In this document: positions 1 to 9,681 of the stretch, piece by piece | Layout: each line of letters opens with the position of its first letter | How positions within the stretch are numbered: the first letter of the stretch is position 1 | Source of the DNA: JAEUIE01 sp046350055 | GTDB lineage: Bacteria > Planctomycetota > Planctomycetia > Gemmatales > HRBIN36 | Length of the DNA: 64,000 bases | Direction: 5' to 3' | Assembly: GCA_046350055.1 (NCBI GenBank) | Contig: JAXMBC010000001.1 | Location: forward strand, 4,712,001-4,776,000 | Made by a program: the position numbers and the translations under genes | The notes under the pieces: generated by a model | What the model was told of the DNA's origin: nothing | Seen by the model: the letters and a program-made list of their open reading frames with translations, nothing else | The model's database searches: none

Positions 1-276
1 GATGTAGCAGAACTGGTTTCTGCCCCGGTGACACCTGGTACTTTGCAATTGCCTGCCGGTGGTCAGCCACTTCTCCTGGGCGTCGAGGCACAAACCATCG
101 GTGGCTATCCACGTCTGGGGCATGTGATTACTCCTGATCTTGATCAAATTGGCCAGCTGCGACCGGGTGCCACACTGCGTTTCCAGCTGATAGAACTGGA
201 ACAGGCACAGCAGTTGGGAGAAAGCCGCAGCCAATGGCTAGCCCACTGGCTGCAGCGAATCCACCTGGCACCTTAA
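1..276 (+). CDS. pxpC: 5-oxoprolinase subunit C / biotin-dependent carboxyltransferase (C-terminal part)
   Basis: The reading frame is open from the first base of the window, so this is the 3' end of a longer gene. The 91 visible residues contain the block TIGGYPRLGHVITPDLDQIG followed by LRPGATLRF, which is typical of the C-terminus of the PxpC/KipA (AHS2) family. That family forms part of the 5-oxoprolinase complex, which uses ATP to open 5-oxoproline to glutamate. The partner subunits PxpA and PxpB, if present, lie outside the window. The next gene starts 9 bases after the stop, so the two may be co-transcribed. The family call is from motif recognition; the substrate is inferred from the family. 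Confidence 0.8.
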   Translation, partial: DVAELVSAPVTPGTLQLPAGGQPLLLGVEAQTIGGYPRLGHVITPDLDQIGQLRPGATLRFQLIELEQAQQLGESRSQWLAHWLQRIHLAP

Positions 277-285
277 GGACGTTGC

Positions 286-1740
286 ATGTCACGCTACCTC
301 TCCACGATACTTGCTATCTTGCTCCTGGTTGCACCCCTCACCGCTCAAGCCGAGCGCTATGAGCTGGGCCGACGACTGCGTTACTTCGAAGATGCCTGGG
401 AACAATGCAAGGACGAGAAACTGCGAACCGAGGCGGCAACGTACATGAACACGGCGGTGATGTCGTTTTTCAGCTTCAAGCTCAACGAAGCTGGGAGAGC
501 ACTTGATCAGGGTTATCTGGTGCTGACGAAGGCTGGCGAGCGAACGCAACGAACCAAGATGCTGAGTCTGTGGATCAAGCCTTCGACGCGTTGGTTGGAT
601 CTGAGTGCTATGCAGTTACCCAAGATCAAGGTTGAGCATTTCTATGATTTAAAAGCCGACAAGCTGGCATCTATTGAGTTTCTTTATGCTTGGCGACACC
701 TTTCGGGACTGACAGTGACCAACTCTTTCCAGGAGTTTGGCACCCTACAGCTTCCGGGAGAACGTGAGATTGGTGTACTCAGCGAGGCCGGAGACTATCT
801 CTTCCACTGCCGATGGAAATCGAAGGGTCTGGATAGCGATCACAACCACTTTGTCTTGTCTTTGAGCAAAGACCGCGACAAACGCCTCGCTGCCTTGCAA
901 GCCAAAGTCAATGAGTGGAAGACACCCTACGCCAATGCAGATGAAGTAACCGTCGCTCTCAACATCAAGGTGCTCCAGCGTCTCGCGAACGGCGAAATAC
1001 TTGAGACTGACTATCCAGCTGACAGACTGCTAGGTGAGTGCGAAGCGGTGGTCAAAGCCATCGAAGCGAAGTCCAGCTACTACTCTTCCGCTCGCCCTGG
1101 GCAGTACTGGATCGGAGTCCGTACCGCATCCAAAGGCACGGTGCCGCTGCGGGTTCAGACAGTCAAGGTGGAGTCAGGCAAAAAGGTACCGCTGGTGTTG
1201 GCCCTCCACGGCGCCGGTGGTAGCGAGAATCTCTTCTTCGATGGCTATGGTAACGGCAAAATAGCCAAACTGGCTGCGCAGCGAGGCTGGATGGTCGCTG
1301 CCCCGCGGAGTGGATTCAGCAAAGCCGGTCATGCTGAAACCATCGACGAACTGCTGAAGATTTACCCGGAGATCGATACCAAGCGCATCTTTACAATAGG
1401 CCATTCCATGGGTGCTGGTGAAGCTCTGCGGGAAGCCTGCACGACTCCAGGACGTTTTGCAGCGGTGGCAGCGCTCGGCGGTGGTGGCTCGCCACGACCA
1501 GCGAAGGATCAGGTAGAAGCCTTTAAGGCTCTACCCTTCTATGTCGGTGTCGGCGAGATGGACTTTGCCAGGGGGCAAGCTGAGACGCTGGCGAAGAATT
1601 TGAAGAAGCTCGTGGTATCTCAGGTCACGTATAAGCAGTATGCAGGGATCGAGCACATGATCATCGTGCAGGAGGCACTGCCGGAAGTGTTTCGATTCTT
1701 TGATGAAGTCGATCGTAAGCCCCTGGGAAACAAGCCATGA
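286..1740 (+). CDS. secreted alpha/beta-hydrolase (esterase/PHB-depolymerase-like)
   Basis: The 484-residue protein begins with a clear Sec signal peptide (hydrophobic run LAILLLVAPL, then AQA at about residue 22). Residues about 25-290 are an unrecognised N-terminal region. The C-terminal third is an alpha/beta-hydrolase: LALHGAGGSE gives the oxyanion-side HG motif and GHSMGAG carries the nucleophile Ser374. A late His in GIEHMI fits the catalytic His. The layout resembles secreted esterase or polyhydroxybutyrate-depolymerase-like proteins with an added N-terminal domain. Its stop overlaps the start of the next gene by 4 bases, so the two are probably translationally coupled. The substrate cannot be read from the sequence. 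Confidence 0.75.
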   Translation: MSRYLSTILAILLLVAPLTAQAERYELGRRLRYFEDAWEQCKDEKLRTEAATYMNTAVMSFFSFKLNEAGRALDQGYLVLTKAGERTQRTKMLSLWIKPSTRWLDLSAMQLPKIKVEHFYDLKADKLASIEFLYAWRHLSGLTVTNSFQEFGTLQLPGEREIGVLSEAGDYLFHCRWKSKGLDSDHNHFVLSLSKDRDKRLAALQAKVNEWKTPYANADEVTVALNIKVLQRLANGEILETDYPADRLLGECEAVVKAIEAKSSYYSSARPGQYWIGVRTASKGTVPLRVQTVKVESGKKVPLVLALHGAGGSENLFFDGYGNGKIAKLAAQRGWMVAAPRSGFSKAGHAETIDELLKIYPEIDTKRIFTIGHSMGAGEALREACTTPGRFAAVAALGGGGSPRPAKDQVEAFKALPFYVGVGEMDFARGQAETLAKNLKKLVVSQVTYKQYAGIEHMIIVQEALPEVFRFFDEVDRKPLGNKP

Positions 1741-2723
1741 ATGCATCACTCCTGATTGCCCTGATGCTGCTGGGCACCCTGCCTGATAGTCCGATCGAAG
1801 CCAAGCTGCTCCGGGTCACAACGCTGTGGAACAAGAGTCCACACGCAGCCTTTACCGATCTGATCTTTTGGAAGGATCGCTTCGTGTGCGTCTTTCGATC
1901 CGGCCAAAAACATGTCTCCCCGGACGGCTCTGTAGTCGTATTGACCTCGTCGGACGGCGTGAGTTTCACTCAAGTTGCCATCATTAGATCAACTCATGCA
2001 GATCTCCGGGACCCCAAGCTCACCATAGGCCATCGGGGAGAACTGATACTTTTTGCTGCTGGTGCCATGCACGACAAGACTGGCCCAACTCATCGTAACT
2101 ACTGCTGGACCAGTGAGGATGGCATCACCTGGTCAAATCCTGTCGAAATAGGAGAGCCCGATAGCTGGTTGTGGAGGGTAACATCCCATGCCACTGGACT
2201 CTATGGCTGGGGATATGGCACCAGCAAGGAACGCTTTATCAGGCTGTATCGCAATGAAAAGCAAGGTGCGGCGTTCAGCCCCATCACGCCTCAACTGCTT
2301 CAGGAAAAAGGCTACCCTAATGAATCAGCCATGGTGATGGAAGGTAATCATGCATGGTGTCTGCTGCGCCGAGATGGTAAGTCTCCCCATAATACAGCGT
2401 TGTTCGGCAGTTCCCTGTCCCCCTTTGCTGAGTGGACCTGGAAAGACCTCGGGGTTCAGATTGGTGGCCCATCCATGCTGCGTCTCCCCGGCGGGCAGTT
2501 CCTGGCAACGGTCAGGCTTTACTCGCCCAAAGTGCGAACGGCACTCTGTCTACTCGATCCGGCGAAGCCGGAACTGCGTGAACTGCTCACCCTCCCCTCC
2601 GGTGGCGATTGCAGCTATGCCGGCATGGTCTGGCATCAGCAGAAGTTGTGGATCAGCTACTATTCCTCGCACGAAGGAAAGTCAGCTATCTATTTAGCTG
2701 AAGTGGAAGTAAAACAAGAGTAA
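1737..2723 (+). CDS. sialidase-like beta-propeller (exo-alpha-sialidase / BNR-repeat family)
   Basis: The 328-residue protein starts with a short hydrophobic segment, a possible weak signal peptide. The body matches the six-bladed sialidase fold: an Asp-box-like SSDGVSFTQ near residue 80, a better Asp-box TSEDGITWSN near residue 122, and the motif LRDPKL. Spaced W/G-rich blades follow (SWLWRV, GWGYG, SYYSS near the C-terminus). It shares an ATGA overlap with the upstream esterase, so both probably belong to one secreted polymer-degrading unit. Whether it cleaves sialic acid or another glycan is unknown; many planctomycete members act on, or are predicted for, other sugars. Confidence 0.7.
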   Translation: MNASLLIALMLLGTLPDSPIEAKLLRVTTLWNKSPHAAFTDLIFWKDRFVCVFRSGQKHVSPDGSVVVLTSSDGVSFTQVAIIRSTHADLRDPKLTIGHRGELILFAAGAMHDKTGPTHRNYCWTSEDGITWSNPVEIGEPDSWLWRVTSHATGLYGWGYGTSKERFIRLYRNEKQGAAFSPITPQLLQEKGYPNESAMVMEGNHAWCLLRRDGKSPHNTALFGSSLSPFAEWTWKDLGVQIGGPSMLRLPGGQFLATVRLYSPKVRTALCLLDPAKPELRELLTLPSGGDCSYAGMVWHQQKLWISYYSSHEGKSAIYLAEVEVKQE

Positions 2724-2835
2724 CAAGCAGATAGAAGTGCGTAACCTCGATTGTGCGTCCCCTTATCACTTTTGGGACGAATAAGATGTAAAAGGGCTGC
2801 AATCCCGATTGGCAATTCAAGGAGAGAGACAACAA

Positions 2836-3687
2836 ATGCACAGGATGATCTGTTGGCTCATACTTATGATCCCTGCACTGGCCCACGCCGGTGAAGGGCA
2901 GTTCGTTCATAACGGCATTACGCTTAAATACACCGACACAGGAAACGCTCAGGGTGAGCCCGTCATTCTTGTTCATGGATTTGCCGTCAATCGTGGACTG
3001 CAGTGGACGATGCCTGGCATCACCAGGTTCATCTCTTCCCAGTATCGGGTGATCCTCTTTGATAACCGGGGCCATGGCACCAGCACCAGACCCAAGGCTC
3101 CTGACCAGTATGGCATGGAGATGGTACACGATATCAAGCGGCTCATGGACCATCTCCATATCCAGAAGGCCCACATGGTGGGCTATTCGATGGGAGCATT
3201 CCTCACTCACAAATTTGCAGCTACCTACCCTGATCGTGTGAAGTCGATCGTTCTCGGCGGTGCTGGCTGGCTGCGTGAGGGGCCAGCTACGGAAGCCATG
3301 GACCAGATCAGTGAGTCGCTGCGTACAAAGAAAAGCCTGGAACCGCTCTTCCGCGCACTGCATCCGCCTGACGCCAAACCGTTCACGAAGGAAGCAGCAG
3401 AGACAGCAAGCAAGATGGCACTACTGATCAATGATGCAGACGCGCTGGCTGGTGTCGCTGCCGGGATGAAACAATTCACTTTGACTGAAGATGAAGTAAA
3501 GAATCTGAAAGTCCCAACGCTTTGCATTGTCGGGCAACGCGATCCACTTATTGAGTCAGTCAAGCTGATGGAAGGTCAGCGGGCGCAGCTAAGGACAATG
3601 TACATCCCCCGTGCCGACCACATGAACTGTTTTGAACTACCTGTCTTCCGTGAGGCTGTGCTTAGCTTCCTGAAGGAGCAGCCGTGA
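2836..3687 (+). CDS. secreted alpha/beta-fold hydrolase
   Basis: The start at 2836 was chosen because a GGAGAGAGA Shine-Dalgarno lies 7 bases upstream and the protein then opens with a clean signal peptide (MHRMICWLILMIPALAHA). A longer in-frame TTG start at 2809 would bury it. The 283-residue protein has the alpha/beta-hydrolase HGF oxyanion motif, the strand-turn FDNRGHGTS, and a nucleophile elbow GYSMG with Ser118. The acid is probably Asp in VGQRDPL and the late His is in RADHMN. It overlaps the next gene by 4 bases (GTGA). The substrate is unknown; the fold is that of esterases and C-C hydrolases. Confidence 0.75.
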   Translation: MHRMICWLILMIPALAHAGEGQFVHNGITLKYTDTGNAQGEPVILVHGFAVNRGLQWTMPGITRFISSQYRVILFDNRGHGTSTRPKAPDQYGMEMVHDIKRLMDHLHIQKAHMVGYSMGAFLTHKFAATYPDRVKSIVLGGAGWLREGPATEAMDQISESLRTKKSLEPLFRALHPPDAKPFTKEAAETASKMALLINDADALAGVAAGMKQFTLTEDEVKNLKVPTLCIVGQRDPLIESVKLMEGQRAQLRTMYIPRADHMNCFELPVFREAVLSFLKEQP

Positions 3688-5273
3688 GCCAACGATATGA
3701 TGTGATAATCGTCGGAGCAGGACATAATGGGCTGACCGCAGCAGCTTACCTTGCCAAGGCAGGCCGCAAGGTACTGGTACTGGAACGCCGCCCCTTCGTC
3801 GGTGGCTGCTGCGTCACTGAAGAGATTTGGCCGGGTTGCAAAGTCTCAACTGCCAGTTATGTCAACAGCCTGCTGCGGCCGCAGATCATAGCAGAACTGG
3901 AACTCAAGAAGCATGGCTTCTCCATGCTGCCGCGCAACCCATCATCCTTCTCACCCTTTCCCGACGGTCAATCTCTCATGATGGGGCCTGATGCAGCATT
4001 GAATCATCGGGAGATCAGCAAATTCAGCAGGAAAGACGCTGATGCCCTACCCCACTACGAAGCAATGTTGATGCGGGCAGCAGACTTCCTCGAGCCGACG
4101 CTGGATGAGATACCACCTGATCCCTGGTCGTACAAGCTGAAGGACCTCTGGCACCTAGGCAAACTGGGGATGCGGCTGGCAGGCCTGGGAAAAGCCAGTC
4201 AGGATGTCATCGAGATTCTAACCGGCGCGGCACAACCGATTCTGGACCGCTGGTTTGAATCAGAACAAGTGAAGGTCACGCTTGCAACCGATGCGGTTAT
4301 CGGAGCTGCTGCGACGCCATCGATGCCCGGCACTGCCTACGTCCTCTTCCACCATGTGATGGGGGAATGCGACGGGGCTCGTGGTGTGTGGGGATACGTC
4401 CGCGGTGGAATGGGGGGCATCAGCAATGCACTGGCAAGCTCCGCTCAAAGTTACGGAGCCACCATTCAGTGCAATGCTCCGGTGGCACAGCTCATCATTC
4501 GTGATAGTGAAGCTCGCGGCGTGACACTGGCTAACGGCGATCAGATTCTGGCAGACAAAGTGCTCTCTTGTGTCGATGCCCACGTCACTTTCCTCAAGTT
4601 GACACCGCCGGGCAACCTGCCCGACGAGTTCCTGAGCAAGATCAAGCAACTCGATTACACCAGCATGACTGTGAAGATCAACGTGAAGCTGAGCAGCCCG
4701 CCCGACTTCACTGCCCTGCCTTCGCAAGGCAAGATCGGGCCCCAGCACCACGGCACTATGCACATTTGTCCCACAATGGAGACTATCGAGAGAGGTTATG
4801 CCGAAGCCAAGCTGGGCAAGCCTGCCAGTACTCCTATGATCGAATGCACCCTGCCCACTGCTCTCGATGATACTCTCGCGCCACCTGGCATCCACCTCAT
4901 GGGCATGTTCGTCCAGTATGCCCCCTACCAATTGAAAGAGGGTAGCTGGGACAAGGCAAACAAGGATGCCTTCGCCCAACGCTGCTTTGCGGTCATGGAT
5001 GAGTATGCCCCCGGCTTCAGCAGCAGTGTTCTCGAGTATCAAGTGCTCACGCCTGTTGATCTGGAACAGATCTATGGCCTGACGGGCGGCAACATCATGC
5101 AGGGAACGATGAACCTGAACAGCCTGTATGTGATGCGGCCCCTACCAGGCTGGGCCCAGTATAAGACGCCGATTGATGGCCTCTATCTGTGCGGAGCAGC
5201 AGCCCATCCCGGCGGCGGCGTCATGGGCGCCGCTGGCCGCAATGCGGCCAGAGCGGTACTACGAGGCATGTAG
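3684..5273 (+). CDS. FAD-dependent phytoene-dehydrogenase-like oxidoreductase
   Basis: The 529-residue protein starts with GTG overlapping the previous stop. The N-terminus YDVIIVGAGHNGLTAAAYLA is a Rossmann FAD-binding motif, followed by VLVLERRPFVGGCC, typical of the CrtI/carotenoid-isomerase/PYROXD2 family. The C-terminal block GLYLCGAAAHPGGGVMGAAGRNAA is the conserved FAD-contacting end of this family. No other carotenoid gene is visible nearby, so a carotenoid substrate is only one possibility; the PYROXD2-like branch has other or unknown substrates. The upstream hydrolase overlaps it, so the pair is probably one transcription unit. Confidence 0.75.
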   Translation: MSQRYDVIIVGAGHNGLTAAAYLAKAGRKVLVLERRPFVGGCCVTEEIWPGCKVSTASYVNSLLRPQIIAELELKKHGFSMLPRNPSSFSPFPDGQSLMMGPDAALNHREISKFSRKDADALPHYEAMLMRAADFLEPTLDEIPPDPWSYKLKDLWHLGKLGMRLAGLGKASQDVIEILTGAAQPILDRWFESEQVKVTLATDAVIGAAATPSMPGTAYVLFHHVMGECDGARGVWGYVRGGMGGISNALASSAQSYGATIQCNAPVAQLIIRDSEARGVTLANGDQILADKVLSCVDAHVTFLKLTPPGNLPDEFLSKIKQLDYTSMTVKINVKLSSPPDFTALPSQGKIGPQHHGTMHICPTMETIERGYAEAKLGKPASTPMIECTLPTALDDTLAPPGIHLMGMFVQYAPYQLKEGSWDKANKDAFAQRCFAVMDEYAPGFSSSVLEYQVLTPVDLEQIYGLTGGNIMQGTMNLNSLYVMRPLPGWAQYKTPIDGLYLCGAAAHPGGGVMGAAGRNAARAVLRGM

Positions 5274-5368
5274 ACGAGAAGAAGTTTAGGAATCACTGTC
5301 GATAGTAATTCACGTCATCGTGTTATCCGGCTATGATAGTCCTGACAAGATTATCGGAGTGGGCAACG

Positions 5369-6052
5369 ATGACGCGGGTTGCTGTCGTATTGAGTGGAGC
5401 GGGTTTCTACGATGGAAGCGAAATCTACGAGACTGTCCTTACGCTCATTGCCCTGGATAAGGCTGGGGTACAGGTAACCTGCCTTGCTCCAGACAAGAAC
5501 TTCACCGTGGTCAACCACCTCAAGGGTGAGCCGACCGATCAGGAACGCAATGTTCTGGTGGAGTCAGCTCGCATCGTCCGGGGCAAAGTGAGTGATCTGG
5601 CGGCAGCTGAGCCGAACGACTTCGATGCTGTTATTCTGCCAGGCGGATACGGGGCAGCCAAGAACCTCTGTAACTATGCAGCCAAGGGCGCTGCGTGCGA
5701 GGTGGATCCCCTGCTGCGGAAATTTCTGACGGGCATGAACCGGGCAGGCAAGCCCATCGGAGCCATCTGCATCGCACCGATCATTCTCGCCAAGGCCCTG
5801 GGCATGAATGGCTCGCCACGGCTTACCATCGGCACCGATCCTGATACGGCCAATCACATTGAAAGCTTCGGTGCGGAACATATCAGTTGCCCTGTCGATG
5901 ATGTGGTGATTGATGCAGAGCAGAAGATCGTAACAACTCCGGCCTACATGCTGGCCCATCGCATTGGCGAAGCAGCACAGGGTATTAACAAGCTGGTTCA
6001 TGAAGTATTGAAACTCGCCCAGGCCAATGCCCCACGCCGGCCCGGCAATTAG
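5369..6052 (+). CDS. elbB: ElbB-type glyoxalase / DJ-1-PfpI superfamily protein
   Basis: The start at 5369 gives MTRVAVVLSGAGFYDGSEIYE, which lines up with the family N-terminus; a GGAGTGGG sequence lies 6 bases upstream. An ATG at 5333 would add 12 residues not expected in the family. The 227-residue protein follows ElbB throughout: LPGGYGAAKN, the nucleophile-elbow GAICIAP with Cys134, LTIGTD, and the C-terminal VTTPAYML. ElbB proteins are DJ-1/PfpI-like and were linked to isoprenoid biosynthesis and to glyoxalase activity in enterobacteria; the physiological role is not settled. The next gene starts 21 bases downstream. Confidence 0.9.
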   Translation: MTRVAVVLSGAGFYDGSEIYETVLTLIALDKAGVQVTCLAPDKNFTVVNHLKGEPTDQERNVLVESARIVRGKVSDLAAAEPNDFDAVILPGGYGAAKNLCNYAAKGAACEVDPLLRKFLTGMNRAGKPIGAICIAPIILAKALGMNGSPRLTIGTDPDTANHIESFGAEHISCPVDDVVIDAEQKIVTTPAYMLAHRIGEAAQGINKLVHEVLKLAQANAPRRPGN

Positions 6053-6073
6053 TCCCACGCAGGTCGCAAGTAC

Positions 6074-8587
6074 ATGACAACCAAGCCTGAATTGCTGGCA
6101 CCTGCAGGTGACTGGGAATGCGTCAAGGCTGCAGTAGCCAATGGGGCGGATGCAGTCTACTTCGGTCTCACATCGTTTAATGCCCGTCATCGTGCCCATA
6201 ATTTTGAGCCAGACGAACTGCCACGCCTGATGGAGTATCTTCACACACGTGGCGTCAAAGGTTATGTCACCTTTAACATTCTCATCTTCACGCAGGAGAT
6301 GGAAAAAGCTCTACAACTGCTCAGCAAAGCCAGAGCAGCCGGGGTGGATGCAGTCATTGTTCAGGATCTGGGGCTGGCCTATGCAATCCGGCAACTGATT
6401 CCTGGCCTGGTGGTGCATGGCTCCACCCAGATGACATTAACTGAGCCGCTGGCGGTCAACCTCGTCAAGCAATTGGGAGTCGATCGCGTCATCCTGGCAC
6501 GGGAACTCTCCGTCAGCCAGGTGGAAAAGATCCATCAGCAGACGAGCATGCCGCTTGAAGTCTTTGTACACGGGGCTCTCTGCGTGGCGTACAGCGGGCA
6601 ATGCCTTACCTCCGAGGCGCTCGGCGGTCGCAGTGCCAACCGTGGGCAATGTGCACAGGCATGTCGTTTGCCTTATGAAATGATTGTCGACGGCCAGCCC
6701 CGTGAACTCGGTGACCGTGCCTATCTGCTCAGCCCTCAAGACCTGGCTGCATATGAGTTGGTAGAGTCGCTTGCACATGCAGGAGTTGTCAGCTTCAAAA
6801 TTGAAGGGCGTCTCAAGAAAGCTGATTACGTTGCCGCCACGGTGCAAACCTATCGACGAGTCATCGACCACAAACAGCCCTTGAGCACAAAGGAGAAACT
6901 TGATCTGGAGCAGACCTTTTCAAGAGGCCTGACGCAGGGTTTCCTCGGCGGCATCAACCATCAGACGCTGGTGCCCGGCCGCTCGCCTAAAAAGCGAGGG
7001 AACCGCATCGGAACAGTGCTGAGTGTCCTTCGACATGGCGTAATAGTTGAACTCGTTGATTCCACAGTCCCGGTGGACTGGCTCGTGAAAGCAGGCGATG
7101 GTATTGTTTTTGACGAAGGCAAGCCAGAGGAAAAGGAAGCAGGTGGCCGCGTTTGGGAGGTCAAGAGACCACAACAGCAGAAGAACGAACGTGTGATCGA
7201 AATCACCATGGATAAGGGTCAGTTTGATGCCAGACGTGTATCTGCTGGAGCCTACGTCTGGAAAACCGATGATCCCGCGCTCCGCAAACGACTGGAAAAG
7301 ACCTATGCCCAAGACAAACCCATCAACAGGAATGCTGTGACTGCCAAGGTCAGCGGAAAACTCGGTTCACCACTCACGCTAAAACTGACCACTGCTGCAG
7401 GACTAAGTTCGGAATGCTCCTGGCCTGGCCCGCTTGCACTGGCTACCAAGCACCCCGCTTCGCGCGAAGTACTCTGGGAACAATTATCCCGACTGCACGA
7501 TACACCATTTACTCTTCAACACCTTGAAATGGATCTTGCGCCAGGCTTGATGGTTCCCAAGAGTATCTTAAATGAACTTCGCCGTCAGGCACTGGTGTTG
7601 CTGCTTCTTGAGGTGGAAGAAGCAAACAAAAAACTGGCGAAACCACAACCTCTACAATCGAACATAATCCTCGATTGGCGGCAGCAGTTACGTGCTTCAA
7701 CAGAGACGCCGGAGCATCATAATTCATCGTTGGCACTGATGGTCCGTTCAGCCAGCCAACTACAGGGCCTTATCAACTTTGTGGAATCCACTCCTGAGTA
7801 TCGTCCCTCGCTGGTTTATCTCGATTACGAAGATGTGCGTCAGTACCGTGATGGTATCACCCAGGCTCGTGCAGCCGGATTGACCGTGGCAGTAGCGACG
7901 TTGCGAGTAATCAAGCCCGGCGAAGAAAGCTGGCTCCGACTCATTGCAAGCTATCAACCCGATAGCATACTTGTTCGCAGTCTCAGCAGCCTGGCTTTCT
8001 ATCGACAACATACACCACATATGCCACTAGTAGGTGACTTTTCCCTCAATGTGGTAAACGACGTGACAGCCCATTGGATGATGCAACAGGGTCTAAAACG
8101 TCTGACACCCGGCTTCGATCTCAACTGGGAACAGTTGCAGGAACTCGTCAGGCAATCACACGCTCCGTTCTTCGAAGTGGTGGTGCATTACCACATGCCC
8201 ATGTTCCATAATGAGCACTGTGTCTTTGCTGCTCTACTCTCACAAGGCAAAGACTGGCGTGACTGTGGTCGCCCCTGTGATCGGCACAAGGTTGAACTCA
8301 AGGATCGATCCGGAGCACTGTTCCCGGTGTTAGCCGATGCGGGCTGCCGGAACACGGTATACAACGCATTGCCACAATCTGCTGCTGAGTACCTGCCCGC
8401 CATGCAAAAACAGGGGCTGACTCATTTCCGCCTGGAGCTCTTGCGGGAAGACCCAGCAGCAATTGGTACATTGCTTGAAACCTACTGGCGCATACTGCGT
8501 GGTCAGGATGATGGCCGGACGACGTGGAAAAAGCTGCAAGCCCAGCAGCAATTGGGTGTGACCCGCGGCACTCTGCAATTGGTGTAA
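6074..8587 (+). CDS. U32 family protein with two Cys clusters (RlhA/peptidase-U32-like)
   Basis: The protein has 837 residues, longer than the roughly 650 of E. coli RlhA. The N-terminal half starts PELLAPAGDWECVKAAV and has the U32 cluster Cys170, Cys177, Cys193 and Cys197 in HGALCVAYSGQC and GQCAQAC. A DUF3656-like middle segment follows at about 370-520. The C-terminal third carries a second set, Cys716, Cys731, Cys735 and Cys758, in HCVF, DCGRPC and AGCRN, resembling another U32-type metal site. Known U32 members hydroxylate tRNA or rRNA bases, or assist ubiquinone synthesis, using iron-sulfur clusters. RlhA makes 5-hydroxycytidine in 23S rRNA. The exact target here is inferred, not shown. 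It lies 21 bases after elbB. Confidence 0.8.
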   Translation: MTTKPELLAPAGDWECVKAAVANGADAVYFGLTSFNARHRAHNFEPDELPRLMEYLHTRGVKGYVTFNILIFTQEMEKALQLLSKARAAGVDAVIVQDLGLAYAIRQLIPGLVVHGSTQMTLTEPLAVNLVKQLGVDRVILARELSVSQVEKIHQQTSMPLEVFVHGALCVAYSGQCLTSEALGGRSANRGQCAQACRLPYEMIVDGQPRELGDRAYLLSPQDLAAYELVESLAHAGVVSFKIEGRLKKADYVAATVQTYRRVIDHKQPLSTKEKLDLEQTFSRGLTQGFLGGINHQTLVPGRSPKKRGNRIGTVLSVLRHGVIVELVDSTVPVDWLVKAGDGIVFDEGKPEEKEAGGRVWEVKRPQQQKNERVIEITMDKGQFDARRVSAGAYVWKTDDPALRKRLEKTYAQDKPINRNAVTAKVSGKLGSPLTLKLTTAAGLSSECSWPGPLALATKHPASREVLWEQLSRLHDTPFTLQHLEMDLAPGLMVPKSILNELRRQALVLLLLEVEEANKKLAKPQPLQSNIILDWRQQLRASTETPEHHNSSLALMVRSASQLQGLINFVESTPEYRPSLVYLDYEDVRQYRDGITQARAAGLTVAVATLRVIKPGEESWLRLIASYQPDSILVRSLSSLAFYRQHTPHMPLVGDFSLNVVNDVTAHWMMQQGLKRLTPGFDLNWEQLQELVRQSHAPFFEVVVHYHMPMFHNEHCVFAALLSQGKDWRDCGRPCDRHKVELKDRSGALFPVLADAGCRNTVYNALPQSAAEYLPAMQKQGLTHFRLELLREDPAAIGTLLETYWRILRGQDDGRTTWKKLQAQQQLGVTRGTLQLV

Positions 8588-8694
8588 TACGGTTACACAT
8601 TAATTCTGCTGCAATCCCTAGCATGGCTCGCGTGAATGCACACAAGCAATGACGCAAGTCATCATGCCACTTGATCGGTTTCAGCTTCTACCAG

Positions 8695-9678
8695 TTACTT
8701 CAAACGCAGTAACACGGTTGAACCACCCTGCACTGTGTCGCCGACCTTCACTTTAAGATCAAATGCTGTGTCACTCGGCAAATAGAGTTCAGTGCGGGAT
8801 CCCAATTTGATCATGCCGAAGGCTTCCCCTGCTGCAAGTGTTTGTCCAGGCTTCAACTCGCACACAATTCTCCGGGCGAGCGCTCCTGAAATCTGCGTCA
8901 CTCGCATAGGCATGCCATTCAACTGATGCTCCATGTCGATCCACATCTGTTCATTCACCCGAGCAGAAATGGCCTTCATGGCATTGAGCATCTTACCAGG
9001 ATAATATCGCAATCGTGTAATCCTACATGCACAAGGGGTGCGGTTGATATGTACATTGAAGACTGAAAGAAAGATACCAACTCGGAATGCCCTCCCGTTC
9101 GGAAACCCCTCTGCATTGACTTCAGCTAATTCCACAATCGTGCCGTCTGCCGGACTTACCATCACCTGAGCATCGTCCGGTATCACGCGAGTCGGGTTGC
9201 GGAAGAACCAGATGATTTCGAGCCAGAAGAGCAGGTTGGCGATACCAACCAGCCAGATGATCCAAGGCGGCACGCTCAGCCAGGCTAACCAGCCGGTGAT
9301 CATCCCAATGACAAGACTTATTAGTGAAAACGTGACCAGTTCCGCCAAGCCCCACGAGGCAAAAGGCAATCGGCGTCTCCAGACGAACTGATTGCCTTCT
9401 TCTGGAAAGTGGTAACCGCAAACTGTACTGAAGTATTTAAGGTCACGTTCGTCTATAACATCGGTGTGGCAATTGCGTCCCATGCCAGAACAAGCAGTAC
9501 ATTCTCCCTGGCGTCGCGCTAACTGCTGCATCACATATTGAGGGAAAAAGGTCCGCAAAATCCACCGACGGAATCGGCCCCATGCCAATTCCACAGACAT
9601 ACCCCATCCGCCACCGGGTTGGACGCTGGTGATGGGTACTTCTTTGCCAAAGCCGGGGTAGGTGTCGTCGTGAGGCAT
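8695..9678 (-). CDS. psd: phosphatidylserine decarboxylase with N-terminal Cys-containing membrane region
   Basis: The C-terminal half is a phosphatidylserine decarboxylase. It has VSPADGTIVE, the conserved FLSVFNVHINRTP, and the self-cleavage motif LGSR, where cleavage between Gly293 and Ser294 would create the pyruvoyl group. Such enzymes make phosphatidylethanolamine at the membrane. The N-terminal 100 residues are unusual: Cys60, Cys63, Cys70 and Cys87 could bind a metal. Two hydrophobic segments follow at about 105-160. The gene starts 3 bases after the stop of the acidic hypothetical gene upstream on the same strand, suggesting an operon. It is convergent with the U32 gene, with 107 bases between them. 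Confidence 0.9.
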   Translation of the reverse strand: MPHDDTYPGFGKEVPITSVQPGGGWGMSVELAWGRFRRWILRTFFPQYVMQQLARRQGECTACSGMGRNCHTDVIDERDLKYFSTVCGYHFPEEGNQFVWRRRLPFASWGLAELVTFSLISLVIGMITGWLAWLSVPPWIIWLVGIANLLFWLEIIWFFRNPTRVIPDDAQVMVSPADGTIVELAEVNAEGFPNGRAFRVGIFLSVFNVHINRTPCACRITRLRYYPGKMLNAMKAISARVNEQMWIDMEHQLNGMPMRVTQISGALARRIVCELKPGQTLAAGEAFGMIKLGSRTELYLPSDTAFDLKVKVGDTVQGGSTVLLRLK

Positions 9679-9681
9679 GGA

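Noticed and set aside
2686..3363. 225-codon open frame antisense to the alpha/beta hydrolase
   Set aside because: The sense gene has a catalytic triad and signal peptide; the antisense one is composition-driven.
4260..5042. 260-codon open frame antisense to the phytoene-dehydrogenase-like gene
   Set aside because: It has no family features and runs wholly opposite a gene with clear FAD motifs.
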